The translations under genes were made by a program, and so were the position numbers. This document shows, piece after piece, positions 55,776 through 64,000 of a DNA stretch of 64,000 nt. Numbering within the stretch: the stretch's first letter is position 1; each line of letters opens with the position of its first letter. The notes beneath the pieces were generated by a model. That model was not told the origin of the DNA. It was given only the letters and a program-made list of their open reading frames with translations, and searched no databases. Source of the DNA: Methylobacterium sp. Leaf465 (lineage in GTDB: Bacteria > Pseudomonadota > Alphaproteobacteria > Rhizobiales > Beijerinckiaceae); contig NZ_LMRA01000012.1 of the NCBI RefSeq assembly GCF_001424705.1, forward strand, positions 1-64,000, written 5' to 3'.

Positions 55776-55882
55776 GCCTGGAATGACGTGACTTTGCGGG
55801 CCGGCGCGCGCTCAGGTTCGACGATCAGGCGTTGACCGGGCCCGCTCCCGTTCGGCGGACGCACACGATCCTTCGGCGAGAG

Positions 55883-56971
55883 ATGATCTACAACCTGCAG
55901 ATCCTGCGCGCCCTGGCGGCCTATTCGGTCTTCCTGACGCATTTCGGACTGTACGCGGGCCCCATCCTGCCGAGGCCCGACGCGATGGCGTTCGGAGCGG
56001 CGGGCGTGGACGTGTTCTTCGTCCTGTCCGGCTTCATCATGTTCGTGAGCACGGCCGGGCGAAGCGAGACCCCCGGTTCGTTCCTGCTCCGTCGGGCGAT
56101 TCGCGTGGTACCCCTCTACTGGCTCGTCACCCTCGGGCTGGCGCTGATCGCGCTTGCCGGACTGAAACCCATCGGCATCGTCGAGCTGCGGCCGGATTAC
56201 GTGGTGCAGTCACTGCTGTTCCTGCCGTTCTCGCGGGGCGGCTACGTCGAGCCCCTCAATTCGGTGGGCTGGACGCTCAACTACGAGATGTTCTTCTATG
56301 CCGGCTTCGCCGCCTTGCTGCTCGTGTCGGACTTGCGCGCGCGGTTGATCGGCCTGGCCGCCGCCTTCGGTGCGCTGGTCCTGCTCGGCCTGGCGCCGGT
56401 ACCGGGCCTCTACTGGGCCTATTATACGAAGCCGATCGTGCTCGAATTCGTGGCCGGTGCGGCTCTGGGCTACGCCTATCTCCGCTGCGGGGCGCCCTTG
56501 CCCGGCTTCCCGGTCCGGCGGGCGGCCGTCGGCGCGCTCGCGGTCGCGGGCGCCCTCATCCTCGGTGGGCAGGCGGTGGCGGGCGCCCTCGGCGCCGATT
56601 TGGAGATGACGGGGTTCCTGCGCCCTCTCGTCTGGGGGAGCGCCGCGGCGCTCGCCGTCGGCGCGCTGCTTCTGCTGGAGCGGGGCGGCATCGTCCTGCG
56701 CTCGAGGTGGCTGTTCTCCCAGGGGAACGCCAGCTACGCGTTCTACCTGATCCACAATCTGATGTTGCATGCCGGCGCCAAGGTGGCGGCCGTTCTGGTG
56801 GTTCCCGGTCCCCTGCGCGTCGTCCTGGTCTTCGTCCTGGCCTTCAGCGCTTCCATGCTCCTCGGGGAATGGCTGTTCCGCTGCGTGGAAAGGCCCATCG
56901 GGGCCGCCCTGCGGCGGTTGTGCGACCGGAGCCCGGGCCCTGGGCCGCTGCCCGGCGCGGTTCCTTCCTGA
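55883..56971 (+). CDS. Acyltransferase 3 family membrane protein
   Basis: The 362-residue protein has about ten hydrophobic helices. The family start QILRALAAYSVFLTHFGLYA carries the catalytic His (LTHFG), GVDVFFVLSGFIM and RRAIRVVPLYWLV follow, and ASYAFYLIHNLMLH lies near the C-terminus. Such proteins transfer acetyl or other acyl groups to sugars during exopolysaccharide or O-antigen synthesis at the inner membrane. I chose the ATG at 55883; the frame also opens at a TTG at 55832. It is the first rightward gene of the cluster and faces the carrier-protein operon. Confidence 0.9.
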   Translation: MIYNLQILRALAAYSVFLTHFGLYAGPILPRPDAMAFGAAGVDVFFVLSGFIMFVSTAGRSETPGSFLLRRAIRVVPLYWLVTLGLALIALAGLKPIGIVELRPDYVVQSLLFLPFSRGGYVEPLNSVGWTLNYEMFFYAGFAALLLVSDLRARLIGLAAAFGALVLLGLAPVPGLYWAYYTKPIVLEFVAGAALGYAYLRCGAPLPGFPVRRAAVGALAVAGALILGGQAVAGALGADLEMTGFLRPLVWGSAAALAVGALLLLERGGIVLRSRWLFSQGNASYAFYLIHNLMLHAGAKVAAVLVVPGPLRVVLVFVLAFSASMLLGEWLFRCVERPIGAALRRLCDRSPGPGPLPGAVPS

Positions 56972-57224
56972 ACGAACGGACGCCGCGATGCGAAACCACC
57001 GTCTGTCTTGATCCTTCCTGAAAACCTAATACGGGCAGGCTGATTTTCAATAAAAGCGTCCGTAGACTGTTATCTCTAAGTACTGATCGTGCGTAAGATG
57101 ACTTCAGCACGTGGGTTTATCATAGTAGTTTAGTTCGAAGAGAGAATGCTCTCAGGGGTCGGTGTCATGCCGTCCGTCTGCGGAGGTTCTCTCGGTGTCC
57201 GGCAGGCCGGCGAGGATGTTTCGG

Positions 57225-58412
57225 ATGCGTATAGCGATCGTTCACGACTGGTTATACGTGGTCGGAGGCGCCGAGCAGGTGCTGCGCCAGCTGCTGAAGA
57301 TTTATCCGCAGGCCCATGTCTATACCCTGTTTGACTTCCTGCCCGAGTCCGCGCGGACCTATCTCGGCTACACGCAGGCGCGCACGAGCTTCATCCAGCG
57401 CCTTCCCCTCGCGCGCACGCGGCACCGGCACTACCTGCCGCTGATGCCGCTCGCCATCGAGCAGTTCGACCTGTCGAGCTACGACCTCGTCATCTCGAGC
57501 AGTTACGCCGTGGCCAAGGGCGTACTCACCGGACCGGACCAGCTTCACGTGTCCTACGTCCACTCCCCCATGCGCTACGCCTGGGATCTGCAGCACACCT
57601 ATCTGCGGGAGAGCGGCTGCGCGAGCGGCCTCAAGGGCCTGCTCGCTCGGCTCATCCTCCACCGGATGCGCCTGTGGGACTACCGCACCGCCCCCGGGCC
57701 GAACGCGATCATCGCCAATTCCGGTTTCGTGGCGCGGCGGATCCATAAGGTCTACGGTCGCGGCGCCGAGGTGATCCCTCCGCCCGTCACCTTGTCCAGC
57801 CAGCGCTACGACGGACCGCGCGGGAACCACTTCCTGGTGGCGAGCCGCCTCGTGCCCTACAAGAACGTCGAAGCCGTGGTGCGTGCCTTCGCGCAGCTGC
57901 CCGGCCTCGACCTCGTGGTCGCCGGCACCGGTCCGGAGGCCGAGCGGCTGAGGGCGATCGCGACCCCGAACGTCACCTTCGCGGGGTTCGTATCCGACGA
58001 GGAGCTGCGCCGTCTCATGGCCACGGCCCGCGCCTTCGTCTTCGCGGCGGAGGAGGATTTCGGGATCATCGTTGTGGAGGCCCAATCGGAGGGCACGCCC
58101 GTCCTCGCCCTCGGGCGCGGCGGCGCTCGCGAGACCGTGCAGGTCCGTGGGCCGAACCGCACGGGCCTGTTCTTCGACACGCCCGAGCCCGATGCCATCG
58201 CGTCCTGCGTCTGCGACTTCATCCGCCAGGAGGACAGCTTCACCCGCGAGGCCTGCCGGAACCAGGCGGAGCCGTTCTCCGCCGATCTGTTCCGCATCCG
58301 ATTCTCGCGCTTCGTCGACGAACAGCTCACGATGCATCGCGCCGCCTGCGAGCCACGCCTGCGCACCCTCTCCCGGCTCGAGGCCGTTCCCCGCTTCGAA
58401 GCCGTGTCCTGA
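57225..58412 (+). CDS. Glycosyltransferase family 4 protein
   Basis: The 395-residue GT-B retaining glycosyltransferase starts with RIAIVHDWLYVVGGAEQVL (the Gly-rich acceptor loop) and has VSYVHSPMRYAWDLQHTYL and NHFLVASRLVPYKNVEAVVR. The C-terminal AAEEDFGIIVVEAQSEGTPV carries the EX7E motif for the nucleotide sugar. The ATG at 57225 opens the fold; an ATG nine bases earlier is possible. The 253 bases upstream are A+T-rich with one small hairpin (GAGAG/CTCTC, 57140-57153). It is followed by the Wzc-like gene after 12 bases. Confidence 0.93.
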   Translation: MRIAIVHDWLYVVGGAEQVLRQLLKIYPQAHVYTLFDFLPESARTYLGYTQARTSFIQRLPLARTRHRHYLPLMPLAIEQFDLSSYDLVISSSYAVAKGVLTGPDQLHVSYVHSPMRYAWDLQHTYLRESGCASGLKGLLARLILHRMRLWDYRTAPGPNAIIANSGFVARRIHKVYGRGAEVIPPPVTLSSQRYDGPRGNHFLVASRLVPYKNVEAVVRAFAQLPGLDLVVAGTGPEAERLRAIATPNVTFAGFVSDEELRRLMATARAFVFAAEEDFGIIVVEAQSEGTPVLALGRGGARETVQVRGPNRTGLFFDTPEPDAIASCVCDFIRQEDSFTREACRNQAEPFSADLFRIRFSRFVDEQLTMHRAACEPRLRTLSRLEAVPRFEAVS

Positions 58413-58424
58413 GGAGCGGCGCGC

Positions 58425-60623
58425 ATGTCCCTCCTCACCCTCGACATGTCCGACCGCGCGCCGGCCGCCGGGTGCGTACCCGAGCAGGACCGCGAGCGCG
58501 GCGGCGCGCTCATGGCGCCCCTCCTCAAGATCTGGCGCCGCCGCGTCCTGTTCGCGACCGTCTTCGTCGCCGTCCTCGGGCTCGCGGTGGCCATCCTGTT
58601 ACGCACGCCCGCCCAGTACGTGGCGACCGGGTCCGTCATCGTGGCCGAGCCGGAGCCGGGCGCCAGCAACGCCTCGATGGCCTGGATTCAGAAGCTCGGC
58701 GATCCGGCCGATCTGGAGAGCCAAATCCTGGTGATCCGCTCGCCCCGCCTCATGCGTCTCGCCGCCGAGAGCGGCCTCGCCGAGGCGGTGATGTCCGAAT
58801 GCCGTGAGACCGTCACCCGTGGGCATCCCGACCGGATCACGGAAAAGAAGGATGCCGTCTGCGCCAAGCTCGGCGCGGACCGCGACGCGCTCGTGGAGTA
58901 TCTGCAGAAGCGCTACATGGTCGGCAGCGCCGGCCGCTCACGCGTCATCGCCATCGGCTACAAGTCGCCGCTGCCCGAGGTGGCGCAGACGATGACCAAC
59001 GCGCTCATCAACGCCTTTCTGGATGACCAGCGCAACGCGCAGGCCTCGAGCCGCAAGGCGGCCACCGACTGGCTGTTCACCGAGATCAAGCAGCTCGACG
59101 CCTCGATCCGCGACGACGAGGCGCGCATCCAGGCCTTCCGCCGCCGCAAAGGCCTCGTGAAGGGTGCGACCGGTCCGATCAGCGCCGAGCGCCTCACCGG
59201 GATCAGCCAGCAGCTCGCGGCCGCCGAGGCCGCCAAGGCGGATGCCGCCGCACGCCTGAAGGAGATCGAGGCCGACCGTCGACGCGGCTCCGACAGCGCC
59301 CCGGCGGTGCTCGCCAGCCGCGCCGTAGGCGACCTCAAGCAGCAGATCAGCGGCGTCAGTGCGCAGCTCGCCAACCAGAGCACTCTGCTCGGCCCGAACC
59401 ACCCGACCGTTCGCGCCCTGCAGACCGAGCAGGCCAGCCTGCGCGCCCGGATCGACCGGGAACTCGCCAACGTCGCCGACGGCCTGCGCAAGACCTACGA
59501 GGCCTCGAACAGCCTGGCCCGCTCCCTCCGCGCCCAGATGGACGCCGCCAAGTCCGAGGCGGCCGCTGCCATGGACGACGAGGCCTCGATCGAGGGCATG
59601 GTCCGCAATGCGGAGATCAAGCGCGCCCGCTATGCCGACCTCGTGAAGCGGGCGAGCGAGCTGGAGACCGAGCGCCGCATCCTCACCGGCAGCACCCGCT
59701 TGGTCAGCGTCGCCGAAGTGCCCCAGGAGGCGTTCTCGCCCAAGCCCGTCCCGTTCCTGGTCGGGGCCGTCGTACTGGCGACCGTGCTCGCCGCCGGCGC
59801 CGCCCTCCTGCGCGATCTCGCCGACCGCCGGGTCCGCACGCCCGCCCAGCTGGTGGCCGGCACCGGCGCCCCGGTCTTCGCCCAGCTGCCCTGCCTGGCT
59901 GCCGGCGGCCTGATGGGCCGCCTTTCCGACCGGCGCCGCGAACTGCCGCTGGCCGAGGCCCTGCAGCGGGCGCAGGCGGATCCTGGCATGCGGAACGTGC
60001 TGCGGACCCTCCACGCCCACCTGTTCCTGGCGGGCGGCGACGGCTCGCGCACGGTGCTGGTGACCTCGGGCAAGCCGCGCGAGGGCAAGTCCTTCACGAC
60101 CTTCGCCATTGCCGGCCTCAGTGCCGCGAGCGGTCGCCGTGTCCTGGTGATCGAGTGCGACCTGCGCCGGCCCAACTTCGAGGCCTCCCTCGGTCTGGGC
60201 CGCAGTCCCGGCCTCGCCGGCATCCTGCGCGGCGAGATCGACGCGGCGGCGGCCGTCATCGCCAAGGACGGATTCGACGTCATCCCGGCCGGCGTTCCGA
60301 CGCCGGACTCGACCGAGCTTCTGATGAACCACCGCATGGCGAACCTCCTGCGTTGGAGCCGGCGCTACGACCTCGTGCTCCTCGACAGTCCGCCGACCAG
60401 CCTGCTGATGGATGCTTGCATGCTCGCCCGCCACGTGGACGGCGTGCTCTGCTGCACCCGTGCGGGCCGCTCGCAGCTGTCCGATACGATCGAGACCGTG
60501 ACGAGCCTGCGTCAGGCCGGCGGCGCCGTCCTCGGCATCGCCATGACGATGGTCAAGCCCGGCGGCCAGCCGGCCTACGAGGCCATGCCCCTGTCCTTGC
60601 CGCATCGTACGGGAGCCGCCTGA
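58425..60623 (+). CDS. Wzc-like polysaccharide chain-length/BY-kinase protein
   Basis: The 732-residue inner-membrane protein has TM1 at about residues 38-60 (RRVLFATVFVAVLGLAVAIL), a Wzz periplasmic domain with a long coiled coil (about 190-420), TM2 (VPFLVGAVVLATVLAAGAAL) and a cytoplasmic ATPase. The ATPase has Walker A GKPREGKSF, Walker A' VLVIECDLRRP and Walker B DLVLLDSPP. It controls export and length of an exopolysaccharide. The C-terminal tail lacks a Tyr cluster (a single Tyr in QPAYEAM), so autophosphorylation in the usual way is doubtful. It overlaps the next gene by one base (TGATG). Confidence 0.92.
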   Translation: MSLLTLDMSDRAPAAGCVPEQDRERGGALMAPLLKIWRRRVLFATVFVAVLGLAVAILLRTPAQYVATGSVIVAEPEPGASNASMAWIQKLGDPADLESQILVIRSPRLMRLAAESGLAEAVMSECRETVTRGHPDRITEKKDAVCAKLGADRDALVEYLQKRYMVGSAGRSRVIAIGYKSPLPEVAQTMTNALINAFLDDQRNAQASSRKAATDWLFTEIKQLDASIRDDEARIQAFRRRKGLVKGATGPISAERLTGISQQLAAAEAAKADAAARLKEIEADRRRGSDSAPAVLASRAVGDLKQQISGVSAQLANQSTLLGPNHPTVRALQTEQASLRARIDRELANVADGLRKTYEASNSLARSLRAQMDAAKSEAAAAMDDEASIEGMVRNAEIKRARYADLVKRASELETERRILTGSTRLVSVAEVPQEAFSPKPVPFLVGAVVLATVLAAGAALLRDLADRRVRTPAQLVAGTGAPVFAQLPCLAAGGLMGRLSDRRRELPLAEALQRAQADPGMRNVLRTLHAHLFLAGGDGSRTVLVTSGKPREGKSFTTFAIAGLSAASGRRVLVIECDLRRPNFEASLGLGRSPGLAGILRGEIDAAAAVIAKDGFDVIPAGVPTPDSTELLMNHRMANLLRWSRRYDLVLLDSPPTSLLMDACMLARHVDGVLCCTRAGRSQLSDTIETVTSLRQAGGAVLGIAMTMVKPGGQPAYEAMPLSLPHRTGAA

Positions 60624-61840
60624 TGGCCGGGACGCTCTCGACCGCGACCGGTTCCGAGCGGGCGCGCACCGCGCATCCGGTGGAGGCGCGGGCGGCCCAG
60701 CCCCGGGTGCTGTTCGTCAGCCACACCGGCACCATGTCCGGCGCCGAGCTCGTTCTGCGGGACGTCGTGCGGGCCTGGCCCGGCTCCCAGGCCTTCCTGT
60801 TCGAGGGCGGCCCCCTCGCCGACGCCCTGCGGAAGGCCGGCCTGACGATCCGGCTCGCAGCGCCGGGCGCCGACCTCTCCGGCCTGCGCCGGGACGTCTC
60901 CCCCTGGCGCGCCCTTCCGGTGCTCGGCAGCCTCGCCCGTTTGGCGCGGGACCTCGCCCGGGCCGCGCGCGGCTGCGACGTGGTCTATGCCAATTCGCAG
61001 AAGGCCTTCCTGCTCGCGGCCCTGCCGGCCCGTCTCGTCGGCCGCCCTCTGGTCTGGCACCTGCACGACATCCTCGACGGCGCCCATTTCGGCCCGGCGC
61101 AGCGGATCGTGCAGGCCCGGCTCGCCAATGCCTGCGCGGCGTGCGTCATCGTCCCCTCGCGGGCCGCGGCCGAGGCGTTCGTGCAGGCGGGCGGACGCCG
61201 GGACCGGGTGACGGTGGTGCCGAACGGCCTCGATCTGATCCTCGACCCGCGCCCCGTGGCCGAACTGCGCACGGAACTCGGCCTGCCCGCCGGACCTCTC
61301 GTCGGTGTGTTCAGCCGTCTCGCGCCCTGGAAAGGGCAGGACGTCGTGATCGAGGCGCTGGCCGAGGTGCCGGGCCTGCGCTGCGTCGTGGTGGGCTCGG
61401 CCCTGTTCGGGGAGGATGCCTACGCGGCGGGCCTGCGCGACCTCGCGGCGGCCCGCGGCGTCGCCGACCGGGTCCTGTTCCTGGGCCAGCGCAGCGACGT
61501 GCCTCGCCTGATGCAGGCCGTCGATGCGGTCGTTCATCCCTCCGTGGACCCCGAGCCGTTCGGCCGGACCCTCGTCGAGGCGATGCTGGCCGGCGTGCCA
61601 GTGGTCGCCACCGATGCCGGCGCTTCCAGCGAGATCCTCGACGGCGGCGCCCTCGGCACCCTCGTACCGCCCCGTCGCCCCGACCGCATCGCCGCCGCCC
61701 TCGCCGAGATCCTGGATCGCCCGGAGGCCTTCGCGGAGCGCACTCGCCTGGCTCGCGAGCGGGCCCTCGCCCGCTACGGCGCCACCCGGATGCAGGACGA
61801 CCTCGCCGACCTGATCCGCCAGGCCGCCGCTCGCCCGTGA
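60623..61840 (+). CDS. Glycosyltransferase family 4 protein
   Basis: The 405-residue GT-B enzyme begins its fold at RVLFVSHTGTMSGAELVLRD after about 27 polar residues. VWHLHDILDGAHFGPAQRIV, VVPNGLDLILDPRP, GVFSRLAPWKGQDVVIEAL and HPSVDPEPFGRTLVEAMLAG (EX7E) follow. Its start overlaps the Wzc-like gene's stop, so the two are translationally coupled. Donor and acceptor sugars are unknown. Confidence 0.93.
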   Translation: MAGTLSTATGSERARTAHPVEARAAQPRVLFVSHTGTMSGAELVLRDVVRAWPGSQAFLFEGGPLADALRKAGLTIRLAAPGADLSGLRRDVSPWRALPVLGSLARLARDLARAARGCDVVYANSQKAFLLAALPARLVGRPLVWHLHDILDGAHFGPAQRIVQARLANACAACVIVPSRAAAEAFVQAGGRRDRVTVVPNGLDLILDPRPVAELRTELGLPAGPLVGVFSRLAPWKGQDVVIEALAEVPGLRCVVVGSALFGEDAYAAGLRDLAAARGVADRVLFLGQRSDVPRLMQAVDAVVHPSVDPEPFGRTLVEAMLAGVPVVATDAGASSEILDGGALGTLVPPRRPDRIAAALAEILDRPEAFAERTRLARERALARYGATRMQDDLADLIRQAAARP

Positions 61841-61881
61841 CGCTGACGGACAATCCCCCCATCCGGAGCCGCCGAGCCACG

Positions 61882-63027
61882 ATGACCCGCGTCCTCGTCA
61901 ACATGCCGAGCCAGCATGGCGGCCGCCCGTCCGGCGTGGCGTTGGTCGCCTTCCGGGTGATCGCCGGGCTGCTCGACCGGGGCACCGTCACCGTCGTCCT
62001 GCGCTCGCCCTGGACCCGCGCGCAGCTGCCCGAGGCGATTCGCGACCGGGTCGCGGTCGTGACCGTGCCGCGCCCGCGCCTGATGATCCTCGACGTCCTG
62101 CGCCAGGCCGTCACCGTCCCGGCCCTGTGCCGGGCGGAAGGGATCGACCTGGTCTTGAACGCCGATCCCTACGGTGCGGCCTTCGGCGGCCTGGCCCGCG
62201 TCACCGTCGTGCACGACCTCTACTTCCGAACCATCCCGGACTGCACCGGGTGGCGCGAGGCGCTCACGACGGACCTGATCTTCCGGCTGGTCCTCGGCAA
62301 CAGCGCCCGGGTGATCGCGGTCTCGGACACCACCCGGGACAGCCTCGGGCAGTTCTACCCCTCCCTGCGCGAGCGCGTCCGGAGCGTGCCCTCGGCGGCC
62401 ATGCTCGATGCGTCGGCGACGGGCGGCATCGCGCCCGAAACCACGCGGGGCGCCTACGTTCTGGCGGTGGGCAACGCCACCCACAACAAGAACTTCGCCG
62501 CCCTGGCGCATGCGGCCGCGGCGCTCTCCCAAACCCATCCCGACCTTGCCATCGTCCATGTCGGCGAGGACGCGCAAGAGACCATCGCGGCGGCCCTGGC
62601 GGGGGCGCCGGTGCGGCTGACGCGCCTGTCGCGCATCGGCGAGGATCGCCTCGCCGCTCTCTACCGGGACGCCCTGTGCCTGTGCGTACCCTCCTTTGCC
62701 GAAGGATTCTGCCTGCCGGTGCTGGAGGCGCAGACCCTGGGCTGCCCGGTGCTGTGCTCGGACCGCTCGGCGACGCCCGAGATCGCCGGGAATGGTGCGC
62801 TCACCTTCGATCCCGCCGATCCCGCTGCGCTCGCCGCGGCCCTGCGCCGCCTCCTGCACGAGCCCGACCTGCGCGCCGACCTGATCGCGCGGGGCCACGC
62901 CAATGCCCGACGCTACGACTGGGCCGAGACCGCCCGGCGCTACGAGAGCGTGCTGCTCGAGGCCTTGCGGGACGCCGCCCGCCCAATGCCCGCCGGGGAG
63001 GCCTCGGATGCGCATCCTGCACCTTAG
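61882..63027 (+). CDS. Glycosyltransferase family 4 protein
   Basis: The 381-residue GT-B enzyme begins RVLVNMPSQHGGRPSGVALV and shows VTVVHDLYFRTIPDC, VIAVSDTTRDSLGQFYP, YVLAVGNATHNKNFAALAHA and PSFAEGFCLPVLEAQTLGCP (EX7E). The ATG at 61882 opens the fold. A GTG at 61837 overlapping the previous stop by four bases would add 15 residues and cannot be excluded. It lies third in the tight rightward run. Confidence 0.92.
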   Translation: MTRVLVNMPSQHGGRPSGVALVAFRVIAGLLDRGTVTVVLRSPWTRAQLPEAIRDRVAVVTVPRPRLMILDVLRQAVTVPALCRAEGIDLVLNADPYGAAFGGLARVTVVHDLYFRTIPDCTGWREALTTDLIFRLVLGNSARVIAVSDTTRDSLGQFYPSLRERVRSVPSAAMLDASATGGIAPETTRGAYVLAVGNATHNKNFAALAHAAAALSQTHPDLAIVHVGEDAQETIAAALAGAPVRLTRLSRIGEDRLAALYRDALCLCVPSFAEGFCLPVLEAQTLGCPVLCSDRSATPEIAGNGALTFDPADPAALAAALRRLLHEPDLRADLIARGHANARRYDWAETARRYESVLLEALRDAARPMPAGEASDAHPAP

Positions 63028-64000
63028 CTCCCTCTACGCCCCCGAGCAGGTCGGCGGCGCCGAACTGATGGTGGACACCCTGGCCCGGACCCAGGCCGGC
63101 CTCGGCCATGCCGTGGCGGTGGCCTGCGCCTCGCGCCGGGTGGAGGCGCCGACCCTCCAGGACGGGGTCACCGTCTACCGGACCGGCCATGGCACGCCCT
63201 TCCACAGCCTCGACTGGCCGCAGCACGGACGCCTCGACCGCCTCCGCTACAAGCTCGCCACGCAGTGGAACCGGAAGACGGTGATCCGGATGGAGGCGGC
63301 GGTCCGCGCCTTCGCCCCCGATGTCGTCAACACCCACTCGATCTCGGAGATCACCCCGGCCGTCTGGCCGATGCTCCGGCGCCTCGATATTCCGGTTGTC
63401 CACACGCTTCACGACTTCACCAGCCTGTGCACCAACGGTGCGATGGCGAAGCACGGACGCGCCTGCGCCGGCCAGCACCTGAAGTGTCGGCTCTACGCCG
63501 AGCCGCACCGCCGCTGCCAGCGCGCGGTCTCCGCCGTCGCGGCGGTCGGCACCGACATCCTGGACCGGCACCTGGCGGCCGGGTTCTTCGCGAAGATTCC
63601 CGACTCGCTGCGCCGAGTGATCTGGAACCCGATCGCCTCCGGTGGCCCCGCCGCTCGTCCGCCGCGCAGGCCCGGCGATCCGGTCGTCTTCGGCTCCCTC
63701 GGCCGCATCGAGGCGTCGAAGGGCACCGACGTGTTGCTGGCGGCCTGCCGCCACCTGCCGCCCGAGGGGTGGCGCCTCGTCGTCGCCGGCCGGGCTGCAG
63801 ATGGGCTCGCGCGATACCGCGCCCTGGCCGAGGGGTTGCCGGTAACGTTTGTCGGGTATGCCGAGAAGGATGCCTTCCTCGACGCCATCGACTGTCTCGT
63901 CGTCCCGCCGGTCTGGCCGGAGGCGTTCGGCCGGACGGTGGCGGAAGCCTATGGTCGCGCCGTGCCGGTGATCGGAACCGCCGTGGGCGGGATCGGCGAG
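63008..64000 (+). CDS. Glycosyltransferase family 4 protein, partial at the window edge
   Basis: The frame opens at the ATG at 63008, overlapping the preceding gene by 20 bases, and is still open at the end of the window (331 residues). It starts RILHLSSLYAPEQVGGAELM and continues with NTHSISEITPAVWPMLRRLD, VVHTLHDFTSLCTNGAM with a small Cys cluster (RACAGQHLKCRL), VVFGSLGRIEASKGTDVLLA and PPVWPEAFGRTVAEAYGRAV (EX7E). Only the last C-terminal helices are missing. The cluster clearly continues to the right. Confidence 0.92.
   Translation, partial: MRILHLSSLYAPEQVGGAELMVDTLARTQAGLGHAVAVACASRRVEAPTLQDGVTVYRTGHGTPFHSLDWPQHGRLDRLRYKLATQWNRKTVIRMEAAVRAFAPDVVNTHSISEITPAVWPMLRRLDIPVVHTLHDFTSLCTNGAMAKHGRACAGQHLKCRLYAEPHRRCQRAVSAVAAVGTDILDRHLAAGFFAKIPDSLRRVIWNPIASGGPAARPPRRPGDPVVFGSLGRIEASKGTDVLLAACRHLPPEGWRLVVAGRAADGLARYRALAEGLPVTFVGYAEKDAFLDAIDCLVVPPVWPEAFGRTVAEAYGRAVPVIGTAVGGIGE

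Larger units (their letters stand above)
55454..55882. other. Divergent promoter region between operon and polysaccharide cluster
   Basis: The 429 bases are markedly A+T-richer than the window. They carry outward-facing promoter-like sequences (separate entries) and a small inverted repeat ATTGT-CAA-ACAAT (55503-55515) that overlaps the leftward -35 element. No gene is supported inside it. Confidence 0.6.

Overview
The window is a high-G+C (about 70% by eye) chromosomal segment of an alphaproteobacterium, most likely Rhizobiales and plausibly Methylobacteriaceae. The grounds are the gene content (GlpX with homoserine dehydrogenase, an ExoR-type Sel1 protein, YdcH/DUF465 proteins, BKACE, LutABC, EutBC) and the very dense, short-spaced genes with GTG and TTG starts. 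I cannot run a search, so the genus is an inference.

Left edge (1-160): the first ~60 bases are foreign to what follows. They run into the 3' part of an initiator tRNA-fMet(CAT) gene that lacks its 5' half, followed by the tRNA's terminator. This is the usual signature of the att site at the far end of an integrated element lying to the left. From 158 to about 38.5 kb the window is ordinary core and accessory metabolism: BKACE, aroQ, a YedI-type membrane protein, ssb, a CurA-type reductase, DUF4174, a Gly-rich secreted protein, a phosphodiester glycosidase, an old yellow enzyme, prpE, purEK, a TPR lipoprotein, an SGNH hydrolase, a chemoreceptor, hom-glpX, a ceramidase-like protein, xth, gst, ilvD-exoR, eutBC, a transglutaminase, lutABC, a GT87-type membrane protein, a LuxR-type regulator, and a PfkB kinase divergent from a GntR regulator. 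A truncated LysE remnant lies near 35 kb.

39.1-43.9 kb holds a large secreted or surface-type protein. It has a CBM9/DOMON-like N-terminus, about twelve 90-residue repeats (ten nearly identical at the DNA level) and six C-terminal HY..GW.EGRDP repeats. A 64-bp tandem duplication breaks its frame near 40,554, while a 63-bp duplication of almost the same segment near 42,200 keeps the frame. A PoxB-type TPP enzyme and two single-domain PilZ proteins follow.

46.6-64 kb is the most interesting part. Seven genes on the minus strand (55,453 down to 46,581), overlapping or only a few bases apart, look like one operon. They encode a stand-alone carrier protein, an acyl-CoA dehydrogenase-like protein, an amino acid:[carrier protein] ligase (a SerRS-like enzyme with the expected Cys/Glu/Cys zinc set), a DUF1839 protein, a GH2 mannosidase-type enzyme, a two-domain alpha/beta hydrolase and an exported clan GH-A-type glycosidase. 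Divergent from it is an exopolysaccharide cluster: an acyltransferase-3 membrane protein, four GT4 glycosyltransferases and a Wzc-like chain-length/ATPase protein, running off the right end. The shared intergenic region carries outward-facing candidate promoters. I propose, as inference only, that aminoacyl groups loaded on the carrier protein are used to decorate, process or cap a polysaccharide or glycoconjugate made by the adjacent cluster.

A second theme is recent short tandem duplication: 45 bp x5 at 11.1 kb, 18 bp x6 inside lutB, 36 bp in the ceramidase-like gene, 63/64 bp in the repeat protein, and duplications straddling or abutting the stop codons of ssb, a small gene at 7.36 kb and eutC.
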